DNA of 64,000 bases from a virus, in IMG/VR virus record IMGVR_UViG_3300023174_000129, positions 19,221 to 83,220 of that record; one strand, given 5' to 3'. The notes beneath the pieces were generated by a model that was not told where the DNA came from, ran no database searches, and saw nothing but the letters and a program-made list of their open reading frames with translations. The position numbers were made by a program, and so were the translations under genes. Positions 33,422 through 42,724 of this stretch are shown here, piece after piece (the stretch's first letter is position 1; every line of letters begins with the position of its first letter).

Positions 33422-34492
33422 ATGAATAAATTTATAAGATATATTGGTTCAAAAGAACCGTTAATTGAGTTTTTACTTGAAAACTTCAATAAGTATGCTG
33501 GAGATTTTAATTCTTTTGGAGATATGTTTGCGGGAACTAATGTAGTGTCAAAATATTTGTTGCCACATGTATCAGACATATCATCATATGATATGTCTTC
33601 ATACTCCGAGATTTTAAATTCTTTTGTTAATCCAAAAATAACAGATGATTTCATATCATATTTATATGAGTTAGATAAATGCCAATTAGTAGAAGGAATT
33701 ATATTTAATGAGTTTTCTGTTAATGGAAAACCAGAAACTATTGATTATAAAAAATTTGAATCGCAGGGCAAAAATTATCGTATGTTTTTTAATGAAAATA
33801 TTGGTAAAAAAATAGATGCCATAAGAGAAAAAATATCATTTGATTTTAATAATAAATTAATTAATGAAGAAATTAAAAATATGTCACTTGCATTATTATT
33901 AAAATTTGCAGATATTAATGCAAATACCACTGGTGTATATGGCGCTTACTTAAAAAAGGAAAATAAAAAGCCAAAAGATTTCATAAACAATGAAATTATA
34001 TCAGAACTTAAAAATATTAAATTTTATGAAAATAAAGTTGTTTCATTTAAAAAAATGAAAATCTCCGATTCTGTTAATGATATATCATACAAAGATATAA
34101 TATATTTTGATCCACCATATACTACCAGAAAATATGAAACTAATTATCATATAATAGATTATATTTCAAATTTGAATTTTTCTATTCAAGATATTAAGTA
34201 TAATACTATTACAGGTCTTCCTTTAAATCAACCTGAAAATCCATTTGGGACAGTTAAAAACACAAGTAAAGCATTCGAAGACATGATTGTAAAAACAATC
34301 GATAAATGTAGGTTTATATTCATAAGTTATAGTACACAAGGACTATTGAATCAATCTGATATTGAAAACATATGTAATAAACATAATTTTACTTTAAATA
34401 CTGAAAAGAAAGAATATAAAAAATATAAATCGCATAATAATGATGTCCAAGGAAATTTGGAAGAATTATTATGGGTAATAAATAAAAAATAA
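33422..34492 (+). CDS. DNA adenine methyltransferase 1 of a type II restriction-modification system
   Basis: A 356-residue D12-class enzyme. MNKFIRYIGSKEPLIEFLLE is the conserved opening, FGDMFAGTNVVSKYLL motif I and IIYFDPPYTTRKYETNYHII the catalytic motif (DPPYxxRxYxxNYH), typical of methyltransferases of type IIS and related systems. It is followed after 3 bases by a second D12 enzyme and then a candidate nuclease. Two methylases suggest an asymmetric target with each strand modified separately. Confidence 0.88.
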   Translation: MNKFIRYIGSKEPLIEFLLENFNKYAGDFNSFGDMFAGTNVVSKYLLPHVSDISSYDMSSYSEILNSFVNPKITDDFISYLYELDKCQLVEGIIFNEFSVNGKPETIDYKKFESQGKNYRMFFNENIGKKIDAIREKISFDFNNKLINEEIKNMSLALLLKFADINANTTGVYGAYLKKENKKPKDFINNEIISELKNIKFYENKVVSFKKMKISDSVNDISYKDIIYFDPPYTTRKYETNYHIIDYISNLNFSIQDIKYNTITGLPLNQPENPFGTVKNTSKAFEDMIVKTIDKCRFIFISYSTQGLLNQSDIENICNKHNFTLNTEKKEYKKYKSHNNDVQGNLEELLWVINKK

Positions 34493-34495
34493 AAT

Positions 34496-35440
34496 ATGAA
34501 TAAACTATTTGATTGGATAGGAGGTAAAAAATGGCTTGCTTCTAAATTAGAAACTACATGTAGAGAATTATTAATTAATAATTCTAATATTGAATATTAT
34601 GTAGAGCCATTTTGCGGAAGCATGGGTTCCGTTATTGCATCTCTTAAAGTTTTCAAGAAATTTGGTATAAAAAAAATAATATTAAATGATATAAATACTA
34701 ATTTAATAAATGTTTATTTAATGGTAAAAAATAAACCTAATGAATTATTTGAATTGATAAAAGAAATTGAGGAAAAACATGAATCTCTAATACCAGATAG
34801 ATGTTTTGGATTAAATAAAACTAAAGATAAGTTAATTCTTAAAGAATTAATGAAGGACGCTAATGATTATTATATAAATATAAGAATTCAGTATAATAAG
34901 TTAAAAAATTCATCTATAGATGATGATATATTGAAATCTTCGGCACAATTTTTATTTTTAATGTATCGGGCTTTTAATGGTGTTTATAGAGAGAATAAAA
35001 AGGGTGAATTTAATACCCCATATGGATGGACAAATAAAAAAATAAATTTAAATAATAAATATGAAAATATCATAAGCTTTCACAATTTATTTAAAGAAAT
35101 GGATATTATATTTTATAATATGAATTTTAATGAATTTTTGGAGAAATGTGTAAAAATACAAAATAAATGTCTATTTTATTTTGATCCACCTTACTTAAAT
35201 GAAGATCTAAAAGAAAATGATTACAATAAAGACGGGTTTGGTTTAAATGAGCAGAAAATATTATTGGATTATGTTGATAAATTTGATAATATAATTTATA
35301 GTAATCATAATTTAGAATTGTTTAAAACATTTTTCAATAAAGAAAAATATTCTATTGAAGTTGTTAAAAGGAAAAACACCATGAGTTCCGATAACTCTAC
35401 AAGAGTTAATGATGCTGAAGAAATTTTTGTTTATTCATAA
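34496..35440 (+). CDS. DNA adenine methyltransferase 2 of a type II restriction-modification system
   Basis: A 314-residue Dam-like D12 enzyme. LFDWIGGKKWLASKLE is the N-terminal AdoMet loop, YVEPFCGSMGSVIAS motif I, LMYRAFNGVYRENKKGEFN the family target region, and LFYFDPPYLNEDLKE the DPPY motif. The C-terminus DNSTRVNDAEEIFVYS lies within a 23-bp perfect inverted repeat that overlaps the stop codon. A decayed copy of a closely related gene is found at 40200-40346. Confidence 0.88.
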   Translation: MNKLFDWIGGKKWLASKLETTCRELLINNSNIEYYVEPFCGSMGSVIASLKVFKKFGIKKIILNDINTNLINVYLMVKNKPNELFELIKEIEEKHESLIPDRCFGLNKTKDKLILKELMKDANDYYINIRIQYNKLKNSSIDDDILKSSAQFLFLMYRAFNGVYRENKKGEFNTPYGWTNKKINLNNKYENIISFHNLFKEMDIIFYNMNFNEFLEKCVKIQNKCLFYFDPPYLNEDLKENDYNKDGFGLNEQKILLDYVDKFDNIIYSNHNLELFKTFFNKEKYSIEVVKRKNTMSSDNSTRVNDAEEIFVYS

Positions 35441-35459
35441 ACAAAAATTTCTTCAGCAT
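35412..35459 (+). terminator. 23-bp perfect inverted repeat at the methylase stop
   Basis: ATGCTGAAGAAATTTTTGTT... pairs perfectly over 23 bp with the sequence to 35459 around a TC loop, followed by TTTAAAA. It ends the methylase gene and lies 23 bases before the nuclease ATG, so it may act as a partial terminator that lowers nuclease expression. Confidence 0.75.
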
Positions 35460-35482
35460 TTAAAAAGAAAAAAAATAAATTT

Positions 35483-36826
35483 TTGTATATGAATTTATAC
35501 TTACAAGGAGAAGAAGCCCCACACCAATTTAATCATGCAAATGTTATAGAGTGGATTTCTAATCTCAAAAAAACAAATATTAACATTACTGATGCTGGTT
35601 TAATATTTAAACCAATAAATAACATTACTTATAAAATTGAAGGAATTACATCTACTTCGTATAATAATTTTTATTATACTTTATATAACAGTAAAAAAGG
35701 CAGTTTAGTTGATGGATTAATATTTGAGAGTGAAAAAATGCCTTCTCCCGAAGAAGATATACCAATAGCTGCTTTCGAAATAACTAAAAATGATGGTTCG
35801 CAGCAGGGAAATATGTATGACCAGAGATGTGCTAAACAAGTTCCAATAATAGAAAAATATGGTAATATTCCGTATTTATTTTTGATAGCAGCAACAAAAT
35901 TTACAATCGTCGAGACCGAAAATAGCTTCAGACAATCTCATAATTGCTCTATCGCCACTATAATTGCTATAGGAGGTGATGTATGTATCAGTAAAAATGA
36001 TAAAATTGGATATACAAAGTATAATCCTTCTTTTGTTTATGATTCTATTGAAAATATAGAAAAACAAGAAAATAAAAAGAAAAAAAACGGTGGAGTTCCT
36101 TCAAGAGTCAATTTAAAAGATAATAAAGTTTATATACAAGCAAATTTATATAAATTTAATAAAAAAACACAAAAAGAAGAATCACATGATCCAAATATAG
36201 GTTATATATCTGGTAGAGCTTTTCTGATAAGAAAATATGATGATAATATTGAGATATGTATAGTTGAGCATAAAAAAAATTTTTACTACTTTCAAAATAA
36301 AGATAACAAATTCACAAATATTCTCAAATTAGTTGGTGTTACTATTTTATTTGAAAATGGTATAAAATTAAAGATAGAAAGGGAAAATAAATTCAATAAA
36401 ATATATTGGAATTACGCTGAAGGTATAGAAAAAATAGCAACTATTCGTTTAGAACAAATGATAAAAGACAATAAGGATTATGAAGTATTATTTTCTAATC
36501 ACGGAGGCTGTGAAAAATCAGACACATTTATTAATGGAATATCAAGCCAAACGAAACGAACTTCGGGATTGCCTGATTTAGTTTTCTATCAAAAATTACA
36601 AAATAAATTATATGTTATTGAAGGAGAAAAAAGCGAAAATTATAAAAAAGGCATTTTACAAATGAATAAAAAAGAATATGATGAATTTATAGATAGAGAA
36701 TTTTTGACTAAATTGCCACCTAATGTAAAAATTATTAAAAAAATATGCACATATGGTTCATTTAATAATGAAAAAGATGTAATATACAATATTACAAAAG
36801 AAGGCGTAATTAATTCTTTTTTATAG
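35483..36826 (+). CDS. Probable type II restriction endonuclease (PD-(D/E)xK)
   Basis: A 447-residue protein with no exact family match by eye. RTSGLPDLVFYQKLQNKLY followed by VIEGEKSEN fits PD-x(n)-ExEK, the nuclease core, near residues 360-385. An additional conserved-looking segment is IPIAAFEITKNDGSQQGNMY. Position after two DNA methyltransferases on the same strand is the main reason for calling it the cognate nuclease. Alternative: another methylase-associated protein. Start is MNLYLQ (35489) or MYMNLYLQ (35483). Confidence 0.7.
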   Translation: MYMNLYLQGEEAPHQFNHANVIEWISNLKKTNINITDAGLIFKPINNITYKIEGITSTSYNNFYYTLYNSKKGSLVDGLIFESEKMPSPEEDIPIAAFEITKNDGSQQGNMYDQRCAKQVPIIEKYGNIPYLFLIAATKFTIVETENSFRQSHNCSIATIIAIGGDVCISKNDKIGYTKYNPSFVYDSIENIEKQENKKKKNGGVPSRVNLKDNKVYIQANLYKFNKKTQKEESHDPNIGYISGRAFLIRKYDDNIEICIVEHKKNFYYFQNKDNKFTNILKLVGVTILFENGIKLKIERENKFNKIYWNYAEGIEKIATIRLEQMIKDNKDYEVLFSNHGGCEKSDTFINGISSQTKRTSGLPDLVFYQKLQNKLYVIEGEKSENYKKGILQMNKKEYDEFIDREFLTKLPPNVKIIKKICTYGSFNNEKDVIYNITKEGVINSFL

Positions 36827-36890
36827 TGAAAAATAAGCTTATTTTTTTAAACTTTTTTTTCTTTTTTTTTATAAAATAAAAAGAAAAAAA

Positions 36891-37358
36891 ATGAGTAAAT
36901 TTAATAAAACTAATTTTGTAATTGAGATGGCTTTAAATTGGGTTGATGGTCCAACGCTTATAAATGAATTATACAATAATCATAAACATGAAGTCGAAAG
37001 AAAAAAAGATTCATATAAAATGAAAAATGTTACAAAAACAGATACAGAAATAAAACATCAATTAAGTGCGGAATTAACTGCCGTTTTTTCAAATAAAAAA
37101 GATTTTTTTGATTATGACGAAACCCAGAACTATAAAAGATGGAAATTAAATCAAAAAGGTTTAAATTACTATAATCAAAATATAAAACCTAAAATTATAG
37201 CACAACACCTGCAACAGCAAAGTATAACTAAAGTGGTAAATCCACTATTAAATATTTTGAATAGTAATCAGTTGGTAGATTGTATAAATAAAAATTTATC
37301 TAAATTAGACAAAATACAAATAGAAAAATTAAGGGAAATAGTTTCTGAATTCTATTAA
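36891..37358 (+). CDS. Protein of unknown function after the restriction gene
   Basis: A 155-residue, basic, helical protein starting MSKFNKTNFVIEMALNWVDG. KRWKLNQKGLNYYNQNIKPK could be a DNA-binding or wing-like segment. No known domain. Position at the end of the restriction-modification locus, before a terminator, suggests an accessory part, but this is only context. Confidence 0.55.
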   Translation: MSKFNKTNFVIEMALNWVDGPTLINELYNNHKHEVERKKDSYKMKNVTKTDTEIKHQLSAELTAVFSNKKDFFDYDETQNYKRWKLNQKGLNYYNQNIKPKIIAQHLQQQSITKVVNPLLNILNSNQLVDCINKNLSKLDKIQIEKLREIVSEFY

Positions 37359-37398
37359 ATAGAAAACAGGAAGTTTAAACTTCCTGTTTTCTATTTTT
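37358..37398 (+). terminator. Terminator of the restriction-modification locus
   Basis: AAATAGAAAACAGGAAGTTT and its complement form a long perfect stem with T-run after the stop codon. Confidence 0.85.
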
Positions 37399-37415
37399 AA
37401 AAGACTAAAAAAGAT

Positions 37416-37562
37416 TTGATTAATACAAAATGGATTATCTATGAAATAGATACTGATAAAACTAACATATCTTTATATAAAGACCCAAATTATATTAATG
37501 GATATTATACAACTGATAACATATCGCCTAATTCTATAAAAATAGTTTCAAAAGAAAATTAA
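37416..37562 (+). pseudogene. Possible short or truncated reading frame
   Basis: A frame open from a TAA at 37398 encodes ...DLINTKWIIYEIDTDKTN and SPNSIKIVSKEN, then stops two bases before the next gene. There is no ATG; a TTG at 37416 would give 48 residues. It could be a remnant of a gene cut at the terminator or a small gene with an unusual start. Confidence 0.3.
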
Positions 37563-37564
37563 TT

Positions 37565-38704
37565 ATGCACAAAATAAACAATTTAGGTCAAGTTTTTACT
37601 CCAGAACATATTGTATCAAAAATGATTGGTTTGATTCAAAATGACAATTCTATTTTAGAACCATCGTGTGGAGATGGTATATTTCTTAAATATTTAACAA
37701 ATAAGAATATAACTGCAATTGAATTTGATGCACAACATTGCCCTATTAATGCATTAAACATAGATTTTTTTGATTATGATATTAATAATAAATTTGATAC
37801 TATAATTGGCAATCCACCTTATATAGCTGGTAAAAATATAATTAATTCAACATTATCTAAAATTAATAGTGATTTAATCACTCATGGCAAATCTAATTTA
37901 TATCTTTATTTTATAGAAAAATGCATTAATCATTTGACAGAAAATGGTGAATTAATATTTATTACACCAAGGGAGTTTATTAAAACTACATCTTCAATAA
38001 AATTAAATAATTATATCTATGAAAATGGAACAATAACAGATTGGTATGAGTATGGCGATGAAATTGTATTTGAAGGATATTCTCCATCAGTTGTTATTTG
38101 GAGATTTCAAAAGAATAATTTTAGTCGAAAAACTAATACTAATTTAGGTGAAAAGATTTTCACAAATTCAAATGGGCAATTACTATTTTTAGATAGTAAA
38201 ATAACTGGAACTAAATTAGGTAGTTTATTTGCTATAAAAGTTGGAGCTGTTAGTGGTTCGGATAAATTATTTGAGAGTAATGATGGAAATATGGAGTTTG
38301 TTTGTTCTTATACAAATAAGACTGGAAATTTGAAAAAAATGTTTTATAACATTAAAAATGATTATATTTTTTCAATAAAAGACGAATTAATGAAACGGCG
38401 AATAAAAATTTTTACCGAAGATAATTGGTGGACTTGGGGAAGAGATTTTTACAAATCAGATAGAAAAAGAATATATGTTAATGCTAAAACAAGAAATGAT
38501 AAACCGTTTTTTATACATGATTGTAAAAATTATGATGGTTCTATATTAGCATTAATACCATTGACAGATGAAATTGAAAATAATATAGAATTTTATTTAG
38601 AAAAATTAAATTCTTGTGATTGGGAAACTTTAGGATTTAAAGTTGGTGGTAGATATATTTTTAATCAAAAAAGTTTGGAAAATATAATTTTAGATTTAAT
38701 ATAA
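37565..38704 (+). CDS. Adenine-specific DNA methyltransferase (TaqI/HsdM-like)
   Basis: A 379-residue N6-adenine methyltransferase. NNLGQVFTPEHIVSKMI opens the domain, SILEPSCGDGIFLKYL is motif I and TIIGNPPYIAGKN motif IV with NPPY; GELIFITPREFIKTTSS is a conserved downstream segment. The C-terminal half should recognise DNA. No nuclease is adjacent. It overlaps the convergent methyltransferase gene by 9 bases. Confidence 0.9.
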   Translation: MHKINNLGQVFTPEHIVSKMIGLIQNDNSILEPSCGDGIFLKYLTNKNITAIEFDAQHCPINALNIDFFDYDINNKFDTIIGNPPYIAGKNIINSTLSKINSDLITHGKSNLYLYFIEKCINHLTENGELIFITPREFIKTTSSIKLNNYIYENGTITDWYEYGDEIVFEGYSPSVVIWRFQKNNFSRKTNTNLGEKIFTNSNGQLLFLDSKITGTKLGSLFAIKVGAVSGSDKLFESNDGNMEFVCSYTNKTGNLKKMFYNIKNDYIFSIKDELMKRRIKIFTEDNWWTWGRDFYKSDRKRIYVNAKTRNDKPFFIHDCKNYDGSILALIPLTDEIENNIEFYLEKLNSCDWETLGFKVGGRYIFNQKSLENIILDLI

Positions 38705-40123
38705 ATAATCTTTCAAATTTTTACTTGTTATCGTTAAAAATACATCATTAGAATCCTTTTTATCAGTTAAAGTTTTATTATTTAATTCTAAATAATTTAT
38801 AAATTCTTTTGATTTTATAACTTCTATAAATTCATCAAATTTATCTTCTTTTACGTCAACTAAAATACCAGATAAATTCAATATATCTTCATTTATATCT
38901 ATAAAATATATACCTTTTGATTTTAAGAAAGTTAATGGTAATAAAATTCTTTTACCATTAACTTCTTTTAATAAACCCTGTTTTCTACCATAAGCATACC
39001 ATTCATTATATTTATCAGCTTTACCTGCATCTCTTTTTAATAGTTCTTCTTTTATTGATAAAAAATAATTATAAGTATTTGGATAATTTAATTTTAATCT
39101 TTCTTGATTTATTATTTCTGAATTCTCATAAGGATATATAATCCAACTATAATCATCAGATGATTTAGATTTTGTAGCTTTAATAACTTTTTTACATATC
39201 TCTTTTTCTATTTTAAAACCATTTTTATAACAAAATTTTTCATCATAAGAATCAATTTTATAAAGATTGTCTTTTAATGTGGCTATACCAACGCTACAAT
39301 AATTTATTAAATCATATAATTTATTTGTGCCTATATTTAATTCTTCAAATATCCATTTATCATCAGATAAATATGTTTTATCTTTTGTAATATTATTATA
39401 TTCTAAATTATCTGTAATATTACCACAAGTTAAAATGCAAGTATAAGTTGATATTGTTTCCCATACTTTTTTTAAACCAAAATCATATAACCAATTAATT
39501 CTTGGTTTTAAAAGATGTCTTAAAAATTTACCTGATTTAGATTTTATAAAAGAATTTGGAATAATAAATCCTATTTGTTGTGCTGATTTTAATGCCTTTT
39601 CAATAAAAGCAAAATATAAATCTACATTACCTAATTTAACAGAATCTAATTCTAATTTTAATAAATTTAAATAATTTTTATCTAAATTTTGTATTCTTAC
39701 ATAAGGAGGATTTCCAAAAATTATATCATATTGATTGTTCTGTAAAAGAAAATCACCACAAATTATATTTTTTGGATCAATAGTTATAGAATATTCATCA
39801 AAGTAAATATCTAATAATATTCTAAATTCGGCAATAAAAGTTTCGTTTATATCATAACACCATAAATTATTTTCAACAAATAAAGCAAGTGATTCTGGTG
39901 TTTCTCCATTTTTTCTAAAATATTCTAATAAACAAAATATAAAAATACCTTTACCAACACTTGGTTCGCATATTTTTTGATTGATTTTTGGCTGTAATCT
40001 ATTAATAATTTTGTCGCATATTTCTTTATTTGTAAAAACAACGCCTTCTTTTTTTATTAGATCCTTATTTTTATCATCGAAATAACAACTTCTATTTAAT
40101 ATATCTTGTATCATGTAATACAA
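38696..40123 (-). CDS. Adenine-specific DNA methyltransferase (Eco57I-like)
   Basis: A 475-residue N6-adenine methyltransferase. KKEGVVFTNKEICDKIINRL, KICEPSVGKGIFIFCLL (motif I), ICGDFLLQNNQYDIIFGNPP with catalytic NPPYVRIQ, and IGFIIPNSFIKSKSGKFLR are the core. Start MYYMIQDILN could be at the first or fourth codon. The long C-terminal domain has no nuclease motif I can see, so a pure modification enzyme is most likely. Convergent with the gene at 37565. Confidence 0.88.
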   Translation of the reverse strand: MYYMIQDILNRSCYFDDKNKDLIKKEGVVFTNKEICDKIINRLQPKINQKICEPSVGKGIFIFCLLEYFRKNGETPESLALFVENNLWCYDINETFIAEFRILLDIYFDEYSITIDPKNIICGDFLLQNNQYDIIFGNPPYVRIQNLDKNYLNLLKLELDSVKLGNVDLYFAFIEKALKSAQQIGFIIPNSFIKSKSGKFLRHLLKPRINWLYDFGLKKVWETISTYTCILTCGNITDNLEYNNITKDKTYLSDDKWIFEELNIGTNKLYDLINYCSVGIATLKDNLYKIDSYDEKFCYKNGFKIEKEICKKVIKATKSKSSDDYSWIIYPYENSEIINQERLKLNYPNTYNYFLSIKEELLKRDAGKADKYNEWYAYGRKQGLLKEVNGKRILLPLTFLKSKGIYFIDINEDILNLSGILVDVKEDKFDEFIEVIKSKEFINYLELNNKTLTDKKDSNDVFLTITSKNLKDYLY

Positions 40124-40199
40124 ATATACAAAAATAAACTTAAAAACAAAAAAACAAACAATAATATAAATTATTATGATATGTTTTTTGGTGAAATGC

Positions 40200-40346
40200 T
40201 CACTGTAGATAAAAAACTTTTTGATTAGATAAACGGTAAAAATGGCTATACTCTAAATTAAATAATAAGTTAAAATAATATTAGATAATAAGAATAATTC
40301 AAGAGGTGAGGATGCGGCAGAAATTTTAGTTTCATCAATCGTTTAA
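40200..40346 (+). pseudogene. Internally deleted remnant of a D12 DNA adenine methylase
   Basis: The first part, AAACTTTTTGATTAGATA...GGTAAAAATGGCT...CTAAATTA, matches the start of the methylase at 34496 (AAACTATTTGATTGGATA, GGTAAAAAATGGCT, CTAAATTA) with stops. The last part, AATAATTCAAGAGG...GATGCGGCAGAAATTTTAG, matches its end (DxxEDAAEILVSS versus VNDAEEIFVYS). About 85% of the gene is missing between them. A decayed paralogue, not a deletion of the intact gene. Confidence 0.72.
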
Positions 40347-40392
40347 ATGTAAACAAATAATGGAACATACCATATAAATTAAAAAAGTTTAT

Positions 40393-40629
40393 ATGGCTAA
40401 AAATTTATTTGAGAAAGCAAGAGAAGAAGCATTGTATAAAACATGTGAGGGTTGTGGTGAAAAAAAATCTATTGATGAATTTAAAAAAACAAACAAATAT
40501 TGTAATAATTGCCCCCATGTCAAGGAAATAAGAGAAAAATATAAAAATAAATATTTAGAAAACAATAATACAGAACCTATTTCAGATATAGAAGATATAG
40601 ATTTAGATGAATTTTTCAAAGATATGTAA
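40393..40629 (+). CDS. Small zinc-finger protein
   Basis: A 78-residue protein. CEGCGEKKSIDEFKKTNKYC with NNC forms a CxxC...CxxC zinc module like the recognition knuckle of phage HNH/endonuclease-VII-type proteins, but no nuclease motif follows. The tail is acidic. Probably a nucleic-acid or protein adaptor. Followed 2 bases later by the next gene. Confidence 0.65.
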   Translation: MAKNLFEKAREEALYKTCEGCGEKKSIDEFKKTNKYCNNCPHVKEIREKYKNKYLENNNTEPISDIEDIDLDEFFKDM

Positions 40630-40631
40630 TA

Positions 40632-41084
40632 ATGGATAGAAATTTTATAGAAGAAGAAATAAGAAATATAATCGATAAATATATCGGTAGATATAATTCT
40701 GATTATGTTAAAACAAATATTAAAAATGATATAACACATTATTTAACAGAATTGATGTCAGAAAATATCATTTCAAATTATGGAGATATTAATATTATAG
40801 GAGATAAAGATTGTATTAAAGTAAATATAACACCAAATATAGTATTCACCGAATATATAATAAAATATATTTATACTGCTGAAACAAATTTTTTCGTAAA
40901 TGGTTATATATATGATATTTATTTTAATAATTTAAGTCCTAAATATATAAAATTAAATGATAAATTAGTAATTGATTTAAATACGAATCTGCATAGAGAA
41001 GTAATAATATCTATGATAGATAAGGAATTCGTTGAATTATCAATTTATAGAAATAATAGAATTGATGAAATATTAAAGGACTAA
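40632..41084 (+). CDS. Protein of unknown function
   Basis: A 150-residue protein starting MDRNFIEEEIRNIIDKYIGR, N-terminal helices then a beta-rich half (NFFVNGYIYDIYFNNL). No motif recognised. Its end overlaps the convergent acetyltransferase gene by 12 bases. Confidence 0.55.
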   Translation: MDRNFIEEEIRNIIDKYIGRYNSDYVKTNIKNDITHYLTELMSENIISNYGDINIIGDKDCIKVNITPNIVFTEYIIKYIYTAETNFFVNGYIYDIYFNNLSPKYIKLNDKLVIDLNTNLHREVIISMIDKEFVELSIYRNNRIDEILKD

Positions 41085-41435
41085 TTGGTAATTATTATAA
41101 TCGTCTAATAAACCTTTTAATTCAAATCCTAAACTTTTATAAAGATTGTTGGCAACATCATTAGTTGTTTCAGTATTTAATTCCATAATTTTACAACCTT
41201 TTTGTTTTGCTCTATCAATTGCAGATTTCATTAATTTTTTGCTATAACCTTTTCCTCTAAATTTTTCCAAAACAGCTACAGAAAAAACTGATGCTTTATC
41301 ATCTGATGAAAAACATAAAATTAAGCTACCAACTTGTTTATTATTTTCTCTTATATAAATAAGTTCTGAATCGAGATGTATACTATTTACATCCACAAAA
41401 TAATTATTTTCTGTAATTTGACTAAATTTATTCAT
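41073..41435 (-). CDS. GNAT acetyltransferase
   Basis: A 120-residue compact GNAT enzyme. SVFSVAVLEKFRGKGYSKKL is motif A with the acetyl-CoA loop RGKGYS; NTETTNDVANNLYKSLGFEL is motif B. Complete for a single domain; amine substrate unknown. The start MNKFSQITENNYF distantly recalls the cargo leaders (ITE|N), weaker than the others. Confidence 0.85.
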   Translation of the reverse strand: MNKFSQITENNYFVDVNSIHLDSELIYIRENNKQVGSLILCFSSDDKASVFSVAVLEKFRGKGYSKKLMKSAIDRAKQKGCKIMELNTETTNDVANNLYKSLGFELKGLLDDYNNYQLVL

Positions 41436-41485
41436 AAATTAAACTTTTTATAAAATATATATTTAATATAAAAACACAATTTTTA

Positions 41486-42694
41486 ATGTTGAAAGATTCT
41501 ATAAAATCTAAATTAGAAACAAAAAAGTATTCGCTACAATTTCTACCAGAATCAATAAAAGATATAACAACTGAAAAATCGGTTTTTTATAATGGTAAAA
41601 AACTTAAACCATCATTTATAATCGATATCATACATAATTTACTTTTAAGATATTATTTTAGAAAAGAAAATGCATTTCCACTTTCGTCAACTATTCTCAA
41701 AGAAAAATATGGTTATTTATATAACTATTATATGGATTATTTAGTTAGTAAAAATATATTACATATAATAAAAGAATATAAAATCGGTAAAAATACACGA
41801 ACATATAAATTTGATGATTCTATTTTAGATGAAACCATTTTAAGATATAAAAATGATAACCAATCTTTATTAAAAAAATATAAAAAAGCTGTTAGTGCTA
41901 TTGATAATAATGATATTTTAAAAAATTCTATTTATCCAGAGATAAAACAAAAATTAGTATCTGATTTATTTACCACTTCAATTGAATTTGATAAAGCATT
42001 ATATTATTTAAATAATACAATTCAAGATAAAGATTCTTACAATAAGAATAAATATTCCGTAGAATCTATACATGACCGACATATATTTTACCATTTTGAT
42101 TGTTATGGAAGATTGCATACTAATTTCACTATTTTAAAATCATTTATAAGAAAAAATTGTCTTTTAATTAAAAATAAACCAACTTGTGAAATAGATATTT
42201 CTAATTCACAACCACTTTTTTTAACTAAAATAATACATGAAGAAGGTATAGGATTATCAAATACACATGAGTTTAAAGTTTTTAGTTATCTTGTAATACA
42301 TGGTAAGTTTTATCAATTTTTAATGGATAATTCAAATATCAAAGATAAAAAAACATGTAAAGAATTAGTTTATGTAACATTATTTGGTAGAAATGGAAAA
42401 TCTATTAACAATCCATTTGCTAAACTTTTTCCAAAAATATATAATTTTCTAATCGATTATAAAAAAACATATGAAGATTACCGTATAGTTTCACATAAAT
42501 TACAAAATTTAGAATCACAATTTATATTTAATAAAGTAATAAAAACTTTGTCAATAATTAATCCTGATATAAATGTAATAACCATACATGATAGTATTAT
42601 AGTTCAGGAACAGCATAAGCAACAAGTGCAATCTTTAATGAATTCTATGTTATTAAATGAGTTTGATTTTATAGATAGGGAATATACATTCTAG
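41486..42694 (+). CDS. Family A polymerase palm-like protein
   Basis: A 402-residue protein with the three polymerase A palm motifs in order: motif A CEIDISNSQPLFLTK (D237), motif B KTCKELVYVTLFGRNGK (K289, Y296, G301), motif C INVITIHDSIIVQE (H368, D369). Upstream, YGRLHTNFT is also conserved in this group. It has no 3'-5' exonuclease and no clear thumb. It may be a polymerase, primer maker or terminal transferase of a poorly described Bacteroidota/phage family. The genome also has a split family B polymerase, so the roles must differ. Confidence 0.72.
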   Translation: MLKDSIKSKLETKKYSLQFLPESIKDITTEKSVFYNGKKLKPSFIIDIIHNLLLRYYFRKENAFPLSSTILKEKYGYLYNYYMDYLVSKNILHIIKEYKIGKNTRTYKFDDSILDETILRYKNDNQSLLKKYKKAVSAIDNNDILKNSIYPEIKQKLVSDLFTTSIEFDKALYYLNNTIQDKDSYNKNKYSVESIHDRHIFYHFDCYGRLHTNFTILKSFIRKNCLLIKNKPTCEIDISNSQPLFLTKIIHEEGIGLSNTHEFKVFSYLVIHGKFYQFLMDNSNIKDKKTCKELVYVTLFGRNGKSINNPFAKLFPKIYNFLIDYKKTYEDYRIVSHKLQNLESQFIFNKVIKTLSIINPDINVITIHDSIIVQEQHKQQVQSLMNSMLLNEFDFIDREYTF

Positions 42695-42724
42695 TTATAA
42701 ATAATTATTTTTAATATATAGTGT

